A DNA stretch of 64,000 nt. It comes from an uncultured Hyphomicrobiales bacterium (GTDB lineage: Bacteria; Pseudomonadota; Alphaproteobacteria; Rhizobiales; TMED25). The notes beneath the pieces are model-generated. The model was given only the letters and a program-made list of their open reading frames with translations, searched no databases and had not been told where the DNA came from. Location: positions 1-64,000 of the forward strand of contig CAJIYR010000010.1 of NCBI GenBank assembly GCA_905181735.1, given 5' to 3'. Position 1 is the first letter of the stretch. Every line of letters begins with the position of its first letter. Below are positions 17,272 through 27,177 of this stretch, piece after piece. The position numbers and the translations under genes are program-made.

Positions 17272-18076
17272 AATTTATATTATTAGTATAAGTATAATTG
17301 TAATTGTTATCTCTAGTTAACAATATATCAACTTCATTTGGCAAATTATTCCACATGCCATGCGTCCAACTTTCGTAATATGAACAGAAATTAATAATGT
17401 CAAAATAAGACTTAAATAATCTCCTACCTGTTCGCTTAAAATTATCGTTTTCTTGATTCCATCTAGATTTTATAACAGATTCAAAGTTATTAGGTTTTAT
17501 CATAATTAGCTTATCATAATAAGCCCATAGTTTAAGATAGTTTTTACAGCTTTCAATAGTCCATTTTTTCCATATAGATTTGCTATCTTTAAAACGTTCA
17601 AGATTATTTGCATAGTCCAATTCTATAAAACTTGACCTTGCACCTAAACACCAACCCTCAAATATGATAACATCAGGTTTATCCTTATAGGATATCCATT
17701 CATTTTTATCTAATATGTCGTCATCAGATTTTGAAAAAATAGGTAGGAACATTTCTGTGTAACTAGATGGCTTGGATAACATGCTTAAAGTTTCATCTAA
17801 TAGATCAATATTATGAGTACCAGGAACCCCTCGAGTTAAGCATAGCGGGTGGATATCATTAGATAGCTTTATTCTTTGTAACTTGGATAAATAAAAATCA
17901 TCAATACAAAGTATAAGGCAATTAATTCCCTTAGCTGAAATTGCGGTTTTTAAACTATTTGATAATGTTGTTTTTCCGGCTCCTGGTGATCCAGTTATAC
18001 CCACAATATATGGCTTAACAGATGACTTAAGATCAATCTGCTTTAAACAATCAAAAACTACTTGTTCCATTACCAT
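17270..18076 (-). CDS. D-glycerate 3-kinase-like P-loop kinase (GLYK/YGR205W family)
   Basis: Cytoplasmic kinase of 268 residues. Walker A is GITGSPGAGKTT (about residues 26-37), followed by LCIDDFYLSK, TRGVPGTHNIDL and VIIFEGWCLGARS. The GTH and FEGWC motifs, with a late SRWNQEN segment, mark the glycerate kinase / yeast Tda10-like branch of the uridine-kinase superfamily. Members make 3-phosphoglycerate or have unknown small-molecule substrates. AGAGG six bases before the ATG at 18076 supports the start. It occupies the place between trk and hflX where alphaproteobacteria usually keep hfq. Its frame ends next to the proposed hflX start. Substrate is not proven. Confidence 0.8.
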   Translation of the reverse strand: MVMEQVVFDCLKQIDLKSSVKPYIVGITGSPGAGKTTLSNSLKTAISAKGINCLILCIDDFYLSKLQRIKLSNDIHPLCLTRGVPGTHNIDLLDETLSMLSKPSSYTEMFLPIFSKSDDDILDKNEWISYKDKPDVIIFEGWCLGARSSFIELDYANNLERFKDSKSIWKKWTIESCKNYLKLWAYYDKLIMIKPNNFESVIKSRWNQENDNFKRTGRRLFKSYFDIINFCSYYESWTHGMWNNLPNEVDILLTRDNNYNYTYTNNIN

Positions 18077-18117
18077 ATAAAGCCTCTCTAAGTATACGTT
18101 AGTATATTTAGTAACAT

Positions 18118-19509
18118 TTATTTTTTAACAATTGCCATTAAGCACCCGATAAGTGCTAAAATTTCCAATCTACCAAGAATCATTGAAAAGGATAGAAAAA
18201 TTTTATATCTATCATCTATTTGAGATAATAGATTAGTATCTAGGTTGTTTAGTATAATATTTCCAGAATTTGTTATAGTAGCTGCTGCAAGCATAAATGA
18301 TTGTTCAAATGATATATCATTTATTGATATTATTAACGTTATAATAGAAAAAGATATTATATAAATAAAAAAATAAGCCCAATACAAGCTTGCGATTTTA
18401 CTATCCCTTTCAACAGCTTCTCCGTATACTAAATTTGGTCTAATTAATAGATTTAATTCACGAAAACTTAACTTAATCATTTCCATTAATCTATCTATCT
18501 TGATGCCACCTGAAGTAGATCCATAAAAACCACCAATCAAAACAAGTGTTAACATAACAATTATTGGGATGCTATTGCTGTTAATATTTTTAACATCATA
18601 ACCAGTTGTAGTAATAAGTGAGATATAGGAAAATGCATTTTTAATAATTTTATCAGTTAGCGAAATGTACTGTTGATTGTCAAAATAATTAATTATTATA
18701 AATAATGCATACATAAATAAGGCGTACTTATGTGTAACTATACAGATGCAATTAGATAACCTAAGTTCCCTTGTATAATATAAATTTATCATTCCAACTA
18801 TCATAAACACAGATAATGCTAATAACACCATATTATCAATTATTAGGATATTGTGACCTATAAATCCACCGGTTGATATTGATGATAATGCAAGAATAAT
18901 TGATTCGAATGAACTTAATCCTAAGGTTAATAAAGTAATAAAACACACTAAAGTAAGCGAGGCGTATAAATAGATAACACGCCTAATAATATGAAGTAAT
19001 TTTATGTTTTTAATATCAGCTATACGTCTATAGGTCGTATTAATAACGCTAGCTTCTTGATAAAAATTAATTACAGATACAGCAAATAATATTGTTATAA
19101 AACCACCATACCACTGCAAGATTGAATACCAGAGAATAAGGCTTATTGGCATATTCTTGTTGTCTATAAATGCACTATATCCAGTTGTTGTTAACATTGA
19201 GACGGCTTCAAAATATGAGCTGATCATACTAATGTCTAATAACATATAAATTGGTATCATTAGCACTAAAGGCATAAAAAACCATATTACGACAATTGAT
19301 ATTAAATTGTTTGATGGTGAAAGTTTAACTTTGCTATCTTTAAATGATAGTATTAAGCCAATAGATAAGCTTAACATTATGATACCAGTTACAATAAAAA
19401 TTGAAGAATGGGTATTCATATCATAGTAGCGGGATAGCAGATAATTTAAAAAAGATAAGAGACCAGCAAATCCAGTAAAATAAGAGAATGTTATTAATAT
19501 TATAGGCAT
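18118..19509 (-). CDS. trkH: Trk/Ktr potassium transporter, membrane subunit TrkH
   Basis: Integral membrane potassium channel-like subunit of 463 residues with about ten hydrophobic helices. The four P-loop filter repeats are visible as TTTGYSAF (about residue 109), SISTGGFIG (about 211), TTTGYDV (about 297) and ATITNSGNI (about 414). It starts two bases after trkA ends, so the two are one unit, with TrkA as the cytoplasmic nucleotide-binding gate. The operon continues from ntrX-trkA, which ties potassium uptake to the NtrYX cluster by position. Confidence 0.93.
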   Translation of the reverse strand: MPIILITFSYFTGFAGLLSFLNYLLSRYYDMNTHSSIFIVTGIIMLSLSIGLILSFKDSKVKLSPSNNLISIVVIWFFMPLVLMIPIYMLLDISMISSYFEAVSMLTTTGYSAFIDNKNMPISLILWYSILQWYGGFITILFAVSVINFYQEASVINTTYRRIADIKNIKLLHIIRRVIYLYASLTLVCFITLLTLGLSSFESIILALSSISTGGFIGHNILIIDNMVLLALSVFMIVGMINLYYTRELRLSNCICIVTHKYALFMYALFIIINYFDNQQYISLTDKIIKNAFSYISLITTTGYDVKNINSNSIPIIVMLTLVLIGGFYGSTSGGIKIDRLMEMIKLSFRELNLLIRPNLVYGEAVERDSKIASLYWAYFFIYIISFSIITLIISINDISFEQSFMLAAATITNSGNIILNNLDTNLLSQIDDRYKIFLSFSMILGRLEILALIGCLMAIVKK

Positions 19510-19511
19510 AT

Positions 19512-20888
19512 TTAGAAGTATTCTAAACTAACTCGAAAAAGCTGTTCAACTTCGTGAATAACATCACTTAAGCAAAATATAACAACTCTATCATGCAATT
19601 CAATTTTAGTACTGCCATTTGGTTTTATTACGATACCACCTCTTAATATAGCACCGATTCTAACATTATTTGGTAACTCTGAATCCTTAATAAATTTTCC
19701 TAATAAAGGTGATGTTTCCAGAACTTCGGCTTCTATAATTTCCGCATCACCACCACATAAAGAATGAGCATCCCTTATTCTACCTTTTCTTAAATATCTT
19801 AAGATACTGGATATTGTAGTTTCGCGTGGGTTAATAAACTTATCTATTTCTAATTTACTCTGCAAATTTATATAATTTTTATCTATAAGTAAACTTAGCG
19901 TTTGTTTGCTACCAAGTTCTTTAGCCATAACAGATGAGAGTAAGTTAATATTCTCTTCGTTTGTTAGAGCTATGAATGTGTCAGCGTTATCAACACCTGC
20001 TTCAATCATGATATTTCTATCCAACACATCTCCGTTAATCACCAATGTACTAGTCAATTCTTTGGCAGCCTTTTCTGCTCTATCTTTGTTTGACTCTATT
20101 AATTTTATATTTATATTTTTATTATTTAATTCTAAATTTTTTGCTACATATTTGCCTATATTACCAGCCCCTGCGATAACTAAATTAATTCCAGACAGTT
20201 CAGTGTGACCCAATAGAGCTAAAGTCCTTTCTACATGTGCCGTTTCACATGTTAAATAAATTTGATCTCCATAACTCATCTGCTCATCTTTGTGAGGTAC
20301 AATTATTTTATTATTTCTATGTATCGCTACTACAACTGCATTTAAATTTGGGAATAAGGTAGATAACTGAGATAATGGTGTATCAACAACAGGACAATCA
20401 TTATTAAGAATAACACCAATAAAGGAAATTAATTTTTCTCCAAATTGAATAATTTCAAACGCACCTGGTAGCATTAAATTTCTTAATATTGATTCACCTA
20501 TTTCAATTTCTGGTGATATTATCACATCAATTGGAATATTATCAGTTGAAAATATTTCACTATACTCCGCCTGGAGATAATTTGATGATCTTATTCTAGC
20601 TATTTTTGTTGGTATATTAAATAAAGTATGTGCAACTTGACATATAATCATATTAACCTCATCAGCCTGTGTAACAGCTAGGATAATATCCGCTTCAGAA
20701 GCACCTCCTTGCATTAATACATCAGGAAAAGATCCACTTCCAACGATACCTCGGACATCCAAATTATTACTAATATTTGCTATTAAATCACTTGAGCTAT
20801 CAATTACTGTCACGTCATGTTTTTGAGCTGACAACCTTTCAGCTATACCAAAACCAACTTGCCCTGCCCCACAAATAATTACTTTCAT
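19512..20888 (-). CDS. trkA: Trk potassium uptake regulatory NAD-binding subunit TrkA
   Basis: Peripheral subunit of 458 residues controlling TrkH. It has two RCK_N Rossmann domains, seen as VIICGAGQVGFGIAERL at the N-terminus and VIAGAGNIGKYVAKNL near residue 235, each followed by a TrkA_C-type region. This double architecture is standard for proteobacterial TrkA. It lies 65 bases downstream of ntrX, a placement widely conserved in alphaproteobacteria. Confidence 0.95.
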   Translation of the reverse strand: MKVIICGAGQVGFGIAERLSAQKHDVTVIDSSSDLIANISNNLDVRGIVGSGSFPDVLMQGGASEADIILAVTQADEVNMIICQVAHTLFNIPTKIARIRSSNYLQAEYSEIFSTDNIPIDVIISPEIEIGESILRNLMLPGAFEIIQFGEKLISFIGVILNNDCPVVDTPLSQLSTLFPNLNAVVVAIHRNNKIIVPHKDEQMSYGDQIYLTCETAHVERTLALLGHTELSGINLVIAGAGNIGKYVAKNLELNNKNINIKLIESNKDRAEKAAKELTSTLVINGDVLDRNIMIEAGVDNADTFIALTNEENINLLSSVMAKELGSKQTLSLLIDKNYINLQSKLEIDKFINPRETTISSILRYLRKGRIRDAHSLCGGDAEIIEAEVLETSPLLGKFIKDSELPNNVRIGAILRGGIVIKPNGSTKIELHDRVVIFCLSDVIHEVEQLFRVSLEYF

Positions 20889-20953
20889 TTAAATTCCAAT
20901 TTATGATTATAAAATGTTAATGTTATACAACATTTATAGGTTTATTGCCTTAA

Positions 20954-22336
20954 TTAATTTTTCCTATCATAAGCAGAGATACCTAAATATTTAAGCTTTC
21001 TATGCAAAGCAGATCTTTCCATTTGTATAAACTCTGCTGTTTTTGAGATGTTCCCATTAAATCTCGCTAATTGTGAAATTAAATAATCCCTTTCAAATAA
21101 TTCTCGCGCATCCTTCATATTTAATGAGATTAAAATATCACCTCTATTATTAAGATTAGATGGCAAATTCATTTTCAATTCACTTGGTATCATGTCAACA
21201 TCAATATCCTTATCGCCATTTTCATTAGAAATTATAATTAATCTCTCTATATTGTTTCTTAGTTCTCTAACATTACCTGGCCAACTATAAGATTGCAAAA
21301 TTGCTATAGCATCGGATGAAATTTTTTTATTGGCCGAAGATCTTTCAGAGTATATTTGATTTACGAAATAATCAGCCAGTACAGCAATATCATCTCTCCT
21401 ATCAGCTAAACTTGGTATATGAATTTTAGAAATCGCTATTCTATCGTACAAACCATTGAGAAAAAAACCTAAACCTACACAAGAAGGGAGGTCTTTGTTT
21501 GTTGAACAAATAATACGAACATTAAAATCTTGTTCAATATCTCCACCTACCCTTAAATATTTATTATTATTGATAACTTTTAGTAATTTTTTTTGTGCGT
21601 CTAATGATAAATCTGAAATATTAGAAATATACAGAGTCCCACCGCTACATTCTTCTAAAGCGCCTATTTTGATGCTATTATCATCAACCATTTCTTGTCC
21701 ATACAAGATTTTATCAATATCATTTATTTCTATATTTGAACAATTAACTATTTGAAAATGAGATTCAGATCTCATTGAATTGGAGTGTATCATACTTGCA
21801 GCGAGTTCTTTTCCAGTACCCGTAGCACCAGTAATTAATATACGTGAATCTGATTTAGAAAATTTATCGATACTTAATCTGATGTTATGGACAGCATTAG
21901 AGATGCCTATAAATTCATTCGGCTGAATATATTGACTCTTTAATTGGGTTAGTTCTTTTTTTAGAGAAAAAGCTTCTAATGCCCTTTGCACGGTAAGAAA
22001 GAGTTTTTCTGTTTTAAAAGGTTTTTCAATATAATCATAAGCCCCCTTTTTAATTGCACTAACTGCTATATTAATATTACCATGTCCTGATATTATTATA
22101 ACAGGTATATCAGAGCTATAATTAATAATTTTATCTAATACCTGTATGCCATCTAATTTACTCCCTTCTAACCAAATATCTAAAATAACAAGCTTTGGTA
22201 TACGTGTCATGATAGAATTCATTGCATCATCACTATTATTTACATATCTTGTAGCATAGCCTTCGTCACCCAATACACCTGATATTAATTTACAAATATC
22301 AACTTCGTCATCAATAATTAGTATATCTGAGATCAT
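20954..22336 (-). CDS. ntrX: NtrX-type response regulator with degenerate AAA+ domain
   Basis: Response regulator of 460 residues paired with NtrY. Receiver domain residues 1-120 keep the acidic pair and the phospho-acceptor Asp53 (ILDIW) with Lys105. The AAA+ domain keeps Walker A (GATGTGKE, 170-177). It lacks a GAFTGA loop for sigma-54 contact, which is common for alphaproteobacterial NtrX, and it also has Ser238-Asn239 where the Walker B Asp-Glu should be (GTLYISNI) and Leu293 in place of the first arginine of the FREDLYYR motif. The C-terminal Fis-type helix-turn-helix (NISKTAEFIQMERSALHRKL) is intact. It is therefore probably a DNA-binding regulator without ATPase activity. It overlaps ntrY by four bases. 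Confidence 0.93.
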   Translation of the reverse strand: MISDILIIDDEVDICKLISGVLGDEGYATRYVNNSDDAMNSIMTRIPKLVILDIWLEGSKLDGIQVLDKIINYSSDIPVIIISGHGNINIAVSAIKKGAYDYIEKPFKTEKLFLTVQRALEAFSLKKELTQLKSQYIQPNEFIGISNAVHNIRLSIDKFSKSDSRILITGATGTGKELAASMIHSNSMRSESHFQIVNCSNIEINDIDKILYGQEMVDDNSIKIGALEECSGGTLYISNISDLSLDAQKKLLKVINNNKYLRVGGDIEQDFNVRIICSTNKDLPSCVGLGFFLNGLYDRIAISKIHIPSLADRRDDIAVLADYFVNQIYSERSSANKKISSDAIAILQSYSWPGNVRELRNNIERLIIISNENGDKDIDVDMIPSELKMNLPSNLNNRGDILISLNMKDARELFERDYLISQLARFNGNISKTAEFIQMERSALHRKLKYLGISAYDRKN

Positions 22337-24555
22337 ATTGTCTCCATCGTACTTTTATTTAAAGATAATTTTTTTGATATAGTAATCACTGCTTTAGTAC
22401 CCAATATATTATTTTCTTCATCTTTTATATTAGCTAATAGCAGCTTACCATTATGATCGTCGATAATCTTTTTAACAACAGCAAGGCCAAGGCCTGTCCC
22501 TTTTGATCTTGTTGTGTAGTAAGGTTCTGTAAGTTTGTTAATATCATCTGTATCTAAGCCACAACCATTGTCAATAATAGTAATAACTATCGAATTATTT
22601 TCATTTTTTGTCTCGATTTTAATAACACCAATATCTTGGTTTTTATATTTTGTAATTATTGCTTCTGTAGAATTTTTAATTAAATTTATTATAACCTGAC
22701 TTATTAGACGACGATCAAAATTTAAATACAGCTCTTCATTTGGTACATTGAATATAAATTCTATATTTTGATTTGATATTTTATGCATGACAATAGCTTG
22801 TTTAACAACATCATAAATATCATTACTCTCTATATGAGTAGATGGCATTTTAGCAAACGAAGAAAACTCATCGACCATATTTCCAATGTCATTAACTTGC
22901 CTGATAATTGTTCCTATACATTCTTCGAATATTTCCATATCAGTGGTAATTAACGGTGTATATTTTCTCTGTAACCGTTCAGCTGAAAGTAAAATAGGTG
23001 TTAGTGGATTTTTGATTTCATGCGCTATTCTTCTAGCTACATCAGCCCAAACTGATGTTCTCTGTGCTTCAACAAGGTCAGTTACATCATCGAAAGTTAT
23101 TACAATAGAGCTATTTAATGCGTCTTTCTCTTCTTTTGTAGTTTTAACATGAAGATTTCTTTCAAATCCATTCTTCTTAATCTTAACATATTGATCACTA
23201 TTATTATCACTATCCTTAAATGCGGTAATAAGAAAATTTGAGAATTCTGGACTCGCGTCGATAAGATTTTTACCTATCAATTCTGATAAATTCATTTGCA
23301 AAAAATCACATGCAAAAGTATTTGCAATTTGTACATTTCCTTTGGTATCAACACCTATTATTCCAGATGTAACACTAGATAAAACGGCTTCTATAAACAT
23401 TCGTCTTTCATCAATTACGCTACTATTTAATATAATTTTTTCTCTTTGATCTTTTAATTCACCAATCATAGAATTGAAAGTAAAAACCAAATCGGATATA
23501 TCATCATTTCTATCTTTATAATTTATTATTGTATCAAAATTACCTTCAGAGGCCCCTTTAGCAGCTCCTATAAGTAGTAAAATTGGACTTGCAAGTCGAT
23601 TGGCGAAAAATATACTAAACCAAATAACAACACTTAAAAAAACCAATGCTAAACCTATATATTGAAGAGCGAAGGTATACTGAACATCTGAACGCCTCCT
23701 CTTTAAGCTGTCATAGTCTTCTTTGCTTGAATTCAAAGCTTCAAGATGATTTATCACAAGTGGATCAACTGCCCTATAAACAAGTAGATAAGAATCAACA
23801 AAGTCTGGCAATAAAATTAAACCACTAACCATATTATAATCATTGGGACTTAAAATAACAATATTACCTTGATTTGCAGAATCGAAGGAAATATCTGATG
23901 GAATTGTATAGCCAATTTCATAAGATGGTGTATTTGTTCTAATTAGCACCCTACCTTGACTATCTATAATATAAGCACCTGATAGCTCCCTTAACTTTGC
24001 CTGTCTAATAAAATATTTACCAAAACTATCAATATCATTAATGAAATATGAATAAGATCTATTTAAATCAAACTGCATTGCGCCTATTTCAGAACGTATG
24101 TTATTACTATGCTCATTTAGGTAACTTTGAGCTACGATATTAGAATTGTTTAGAATTGCTAGTGTCTTTTCAGAAAACCATGAATCTAATCCTCTATCTA
24201 ATGTGATTGTTGCCAATACAGAAACAACAATGGCTGGAATTGCTGCAATAATTCCAAATAAACCGATTAATTTTAATTGAAGATTAGAACCAGCAACTTT
24301 TTTTTTAGCGTTTATTATGATCTTAGTAAACTTCACTATAATTAATGAAAAGATAGTTAAAACAAATAAAATATTAGCAATTAATAAAAGTATAATAATA
24401 TTATTTGTCGGAATAATTGATGATTGTCCTGTTAATATATACCATGTCGAAAAACTAAGCAGTGTAGCAACGGCAATGATAAAAAATCCAAACAAAAGAT
24501 CTGAATTTAAATATTTCTTTGTAATGTGGTAATATTTTATAGACCTTGATACCAT
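22333..24555 (-). CDS. ntrY: NtrY-type membrane sensor histidine kinase
   Basis: Inner-membrane sensor kinase of 740 residues. The N-terminal 310 residues hold several hydrophobic helices and an extracytoplasmic region of about 150 residues; a HAMP-like segment (LASPILLLIGAAKGASEGNF), a PAS domain (about 385-490), the H-box [20 protein letters not shown] and an ATPase domain with NIGNMVDEF-type and GTGLGLAVVKKI motifs follow. NtrYX pairs respond to nitrogen and, in several alphaproteobacteria, redox or envelope state. It overlaps ntrX by four bases and lies 70 bases downstream of ntrC. Confidence 0.94.
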   Translation of the reverse strand: MVSRSIKYYHITKKYLNSDLLFGFFIIAVATLLSFSTWYILTGQSSIIPTNNIIILLLIANILFVLTIFSLIIVKFTKIIINAKKKVAGSNLQLKLIGLFGIIAAIPAIVVSVLATITLDRGLDSWFSEKTLAILNNSNIVAQSYLNEHSNNIRSEIGAMQFDLNRSYSYFINDIDSFGKYFIRQAKLRELSGAYIIDSQGRVLIRTNTPSYEIGYTIPSDISFDSANQGNIVILSPNDYNMVSGLILLPDFVDSYLLVYRAVDPLVINHLEALNSSKEDYDSLKRRRSDVQYTFALQYIGLALVFLSVVIWFSIFFANRLASPILLLIGAAKGASEGNFDTIINYKDRNDDISDLVFTFNSMIGELKDQREKIILNSSVIDERRMFIEAVLSSVTSGIIGVDTKGNVQIANTFACDFLQMNLSELIGKNLIDASPEFSNFLITAFKDSDNNSDQYVKIKKNGFERNLHVKTTKEEKDALNSSIVITFDDVTDLVEAQRTSVWADVARRIAHEIKNPLTPILLSAERLQRKYTPLITTDMEIFEECIGTIIRQVNDIGNMVDEFSSFAKMPSTHIESNDIYDVVKQAIVMHKISNQNIEFIFNVPNEELYLNFDRRLISQVIINLIKNSTEAIITKYKNQDIGVIKIETKNENNSIVITIIDNGCGLDTDDINKLTEPYYTTRSKGTGLGLAVVKKIIDDHNGKLLLANIKDEENNILGTKAVITISKKLSLNKSTMETI

Positions 24556-24625
24556 AACATTTATGCCAAGTTATTGTTGATAGATATTATTTTATTGCTA
24601 AAATATGGAAAAATATATTAAAAAA

Positions 24626-26065
24626 TTAATTATTAGAATTTTTATATATAGAAATAGCTAAATCACTCATTTTTTTTCTTAATGTATTTCTATTCAATCC
24701 AAGTAATTTTGATGCTTTTATTTGATTACCATTCGTTAACTGAAGCGTATATATTATTAATGGTTTTTCGAATAATTGCAGTATCTCGTTGTAAAAACCA
24801 TTGGGTAATTGGGAAACTTGATCAACACTATAACTAGTAAGAAATTTTTCTATAGATTCATTAATTGAAATATCTTTATTGCCAGTGATATCTGTATCAA
24901 TTTTCATTTTTTTTAATTCTGTATTTATAATATCAAGAGTTATTTTATCGTTAGAATATAATGCCATTATTCTTTTAATTAAATTCTCAAGCTCTCGGAC
25001 ATTACCTGGCCAATCGTACTCATTTAATCTTATAAGTGCATTTTCATCTATATCCATTTGACTTGTGCCTTCAGAAAAATCTTTCTGTAAAAAATATTCT
25101 ACTAGTAATGGTATATCGTCTTTTCTTTCTCTAAGTGATGGGATGTTTATAGGCACAACATTTAACCGATAATATAAATCTTCTCTAAATAATCCCTGTT
25201 GTATTTGTTGCGACAACAATCTATGTGTGGCGGCAATTATTCTAACGTTAATTTTTATTGGTTTTGTGGCGCCAATTGGAATAATTTCGCCTTGTTGCAA
25301 TACCCTAAGCAATCTAGTTTGCGCTTCTAATGGCATATCACCGATTTCATCAAGAAATAAAGTACCGTTATGTGCCAATTCGAATTTACCTATACTTTTA
25401 TTGATGGCACCAGTAAAAGAACCTTTTTCGTGGCCAAATAATTCAGATTCAATTAGGTCTTTTGGAATAGCGGCCATATTTATAGCAATAAAATTACCAT
25501 TTTTTCTTTTTCCAAAGTCATGCAAGGCTTTAGCAATTAATTCTTTTCCAGTTCCTGATTCACCAGTAATCATAACACTTAAATCAGTTTGTGTTAACTT
25601 AGCCATTACTCTGTATATTTCTTGCATTGCATTAGATCTTCCAATTAATGGAATAACATCTTGCTCTACATTTGTTTTGATTTTGTTTTTCTTTGATATT
25701 TTTTCAATCATTGCCCTATCAATAATATTTAAAAGTTCTTTCAAATCAAAAGGCTTTGGTAGATATTCAAATGCTCCTTTTTCTGTAGCCGTTATTGCTG
25801 TCATTAAAGTATTTTTTGCACTCATAACAATTATAGGAATATTGGGTTTTAATTTTTTAATCTTAGGTATTAAATTAAAAGCATTTTCATCAGGCATAAC
25901 AACATCCGTTACAATTACATCAACTCTATCCTTGCTTGCATATTCCCATAAACTAGCAGCATTATTTGCCAGTTTAACGATATAGCCAGCTCTAACTAAC
26001 GCATGATTTACTACAGTTCTAATAGCTGCATCATCATCAGCCACCAATATCGTTCCTTTTGTCAC
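24626..26065 (-). CDS. ntrC: Nitrogen regulation response regulator NtrC
   Basis: Sigma-54-dependent activator of 479 residues. The receiver domain has Asp54 (VTDVVMPDE). The AAA+ domain is complete: GESGTGKE Walker A (168-175), sigma-54 loop as GSFTGA (215-220), Walker [13 protein letters not shown] with Asp239-Glu240, and [11 protein letters not shown] arginine fingers. The C-terminal Fis-type helix-turn-helix includes [19 protein letters not shown]. It should activate nitrogen-assimilation promoters with RpoN when phosphorylated by NtrB, with which it overlaps by four bases. It is a useful intact comparison for the degenerate NtrX next door. Confidence 0.95.
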   Translation of the reverse strand: MTKGTILVADDDAAIRTVVNHALVRAGYIVKLANNAASLWEYASKDRVDVIVTDVVMPDENAFNLIPKIKKLKPNIPIIVMSAKNTLMTAITATEKGAFEYLPKPFDLKELLNIIDRAMIEKISKKNKIKTNVEQDVIPLIGRSNAMQEIYRVMAKLTQTDLSVMITGESGTGKELIAKALHDFGKRKNGNFIAINMAAIPKDLIESELFGHEKGSFTGAINKSIGKFELAHNGTLFLDEIGDMPLEAQTRLLRVLQQGEIIPIGATKPIKINVRIIAATHRLLSQQIQQGLFREDLYYRLNVVPINIPSLRERKDDIPLLVEYFLQKDFSEGTSQMDIDENALIRLNEYDWPGNVRELENLIKRIMALYSNDKITLDIINTELKKMKIDTDITGNKDISINESIEKFLTSYSVDQVSQLPNGFYNEILQLFEKPLIIYTLQLTNGNQIKASKLLGLNRNTLRKKMSDLAISIYKNSNN

Positions 26066-27177
26066 ATTAAGTCTCCTGTTTTATTTGAATATATGGGTAA
26101 TAATATAGTAACTTTTGTGCCAAACGTTGATGAATCAAATTCAATAACACCGTCATGATCTTGTATAATTTTCATTGCTATAGCTAAACCAAGACCAGAG
26201 CCATTATTTTTATCGCTAATAAAAGGTTCGTAGAAATTTTCTATTATAAATTCTGGTATACCAGGTCCATTATCCTCAATGCTGACAGACAGTGAGATAT
26301 TAACTTTTTCATTGCTAGATGGTAGAGCTATACGCAAACCAGACATAAATGAAGTTCTTATAATAATTTCTCCAGATATACTTTTCTTTGTAATTGCTTC
26401 TGTACTATTTTTAATAAGATTTAAAAAAACCTGTATTAATTGATCTTTATTTACTTCAATATCAGGTAACGAAGGATCGAATATTTCAATAAATTTTATA
26501 TTCTTTGAAAAACCATTTTCTGCAATTCTTCTAACTCTATTCAGTATGGAATGTATGTTAATAATTTCTTTTACAAGAGCTCTTTCATTTGTAAATACTT
26601 CCATACTATCAACTAATTTTGTAATTCTATCTGTTTCATCGCATATTAATTCTGTTAATAAAAAGTCATCTTTGCTACAATTTTCTCCTAATAACTGCGC
26701 AGCACCTCTGATTCCAGACAGAGGGTTTTTGATTTCATGCGCTAACATTGAAGATAAGCCTACAATAGATTTAGTGGATCCCATTTTAAGATATTGCTTG
26801 TTGAATTTAACAGCTATATCTCTCTCGATAAGCAATATAGTTAAATACGGTTCTTTATTATCAGTATAAGTAATTTGTATATCTAGTGTTTTAAAGTTTT
26901 TATTATTTATTGTGTTTAATTGTACTGAGTATTCATTAATTGATATTTTTTTTTCTTTAACTTGATTTACAAGATTTATAAGAGGATTAGAAAATGGCAA
27001 AAACTTATCAAGTTTATTTTTTTCTAGAATTACACTGCTAATACCAAAAAACTCTTCTGCTGCACTATTGCTCATGACAATATTATTTTCATTATCAATG
27101 AATAACAAAGGGTGATTTATTGAACGTAACATTAAATCAATAGTTATCGATTCCCTTAGTTTATTTTTAACTTTCAT
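26062..27177 (-). CDS. ntrB: Nitrogen regulation sensor kinase/phosphatase NtrB
   Basis: Cytoplasmic histidine kinase of 371 residues. An N-terminal PAS domain (about 15-125) precedes the H-box [20 protein letters not shown] (about 150-169) and an ATPase domain with [13 protein letters not shown] and a GTKVTILLP end. No membrane helix is present, as expected for NtrB, which senses nitrogen state through PII protein; no glnB is in this window. It overlaps dusB by 11 bases and ntrC by four, the conserved dusB-ntrB-ntrC order. Confidence 0.95.
   Translation of the reverse strand: MKVKNKLRESITIDLMLRSINHPLLFIDNENNIVMSNSAAEEFFGISSVILEKNKLDKFLPFSNPLINLVNQVKEKKISINEYSVQLNTINNKNFKTLDIQITYTDNKEPYLTILLIERDIAVKFNKQYLKMGSTKSIVGLSSMLAHEIKNPLSGIRGAAQLLGENCSKDDFLLTELICDETDRITKLVDSMEVFTNERALVKEIINIHSILNRVRRIAENGFSKNIKFIEIFDPSLPDIEVNKDQLIQVFLNLIKNSTEAITKKSISGEIIIRTSFMSGLRIALPSSNEKVNISLSVSIEDNGPGIPEFIIENFYEPFISDKNNGSGLGLAIAMKIIQDHDGVIEFDSSTFGTKVTILLPIYSNKTGDLM

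Noticed and set aside
25227-25985. Open frame of 252 codons on the plus strand, opposite ntrC
   Set aside because: It is the hydrophobic mirror of the NtrC AAA+ coding strand, has no ribosome binding site, and resembles no protein. ntrC is clearly real.
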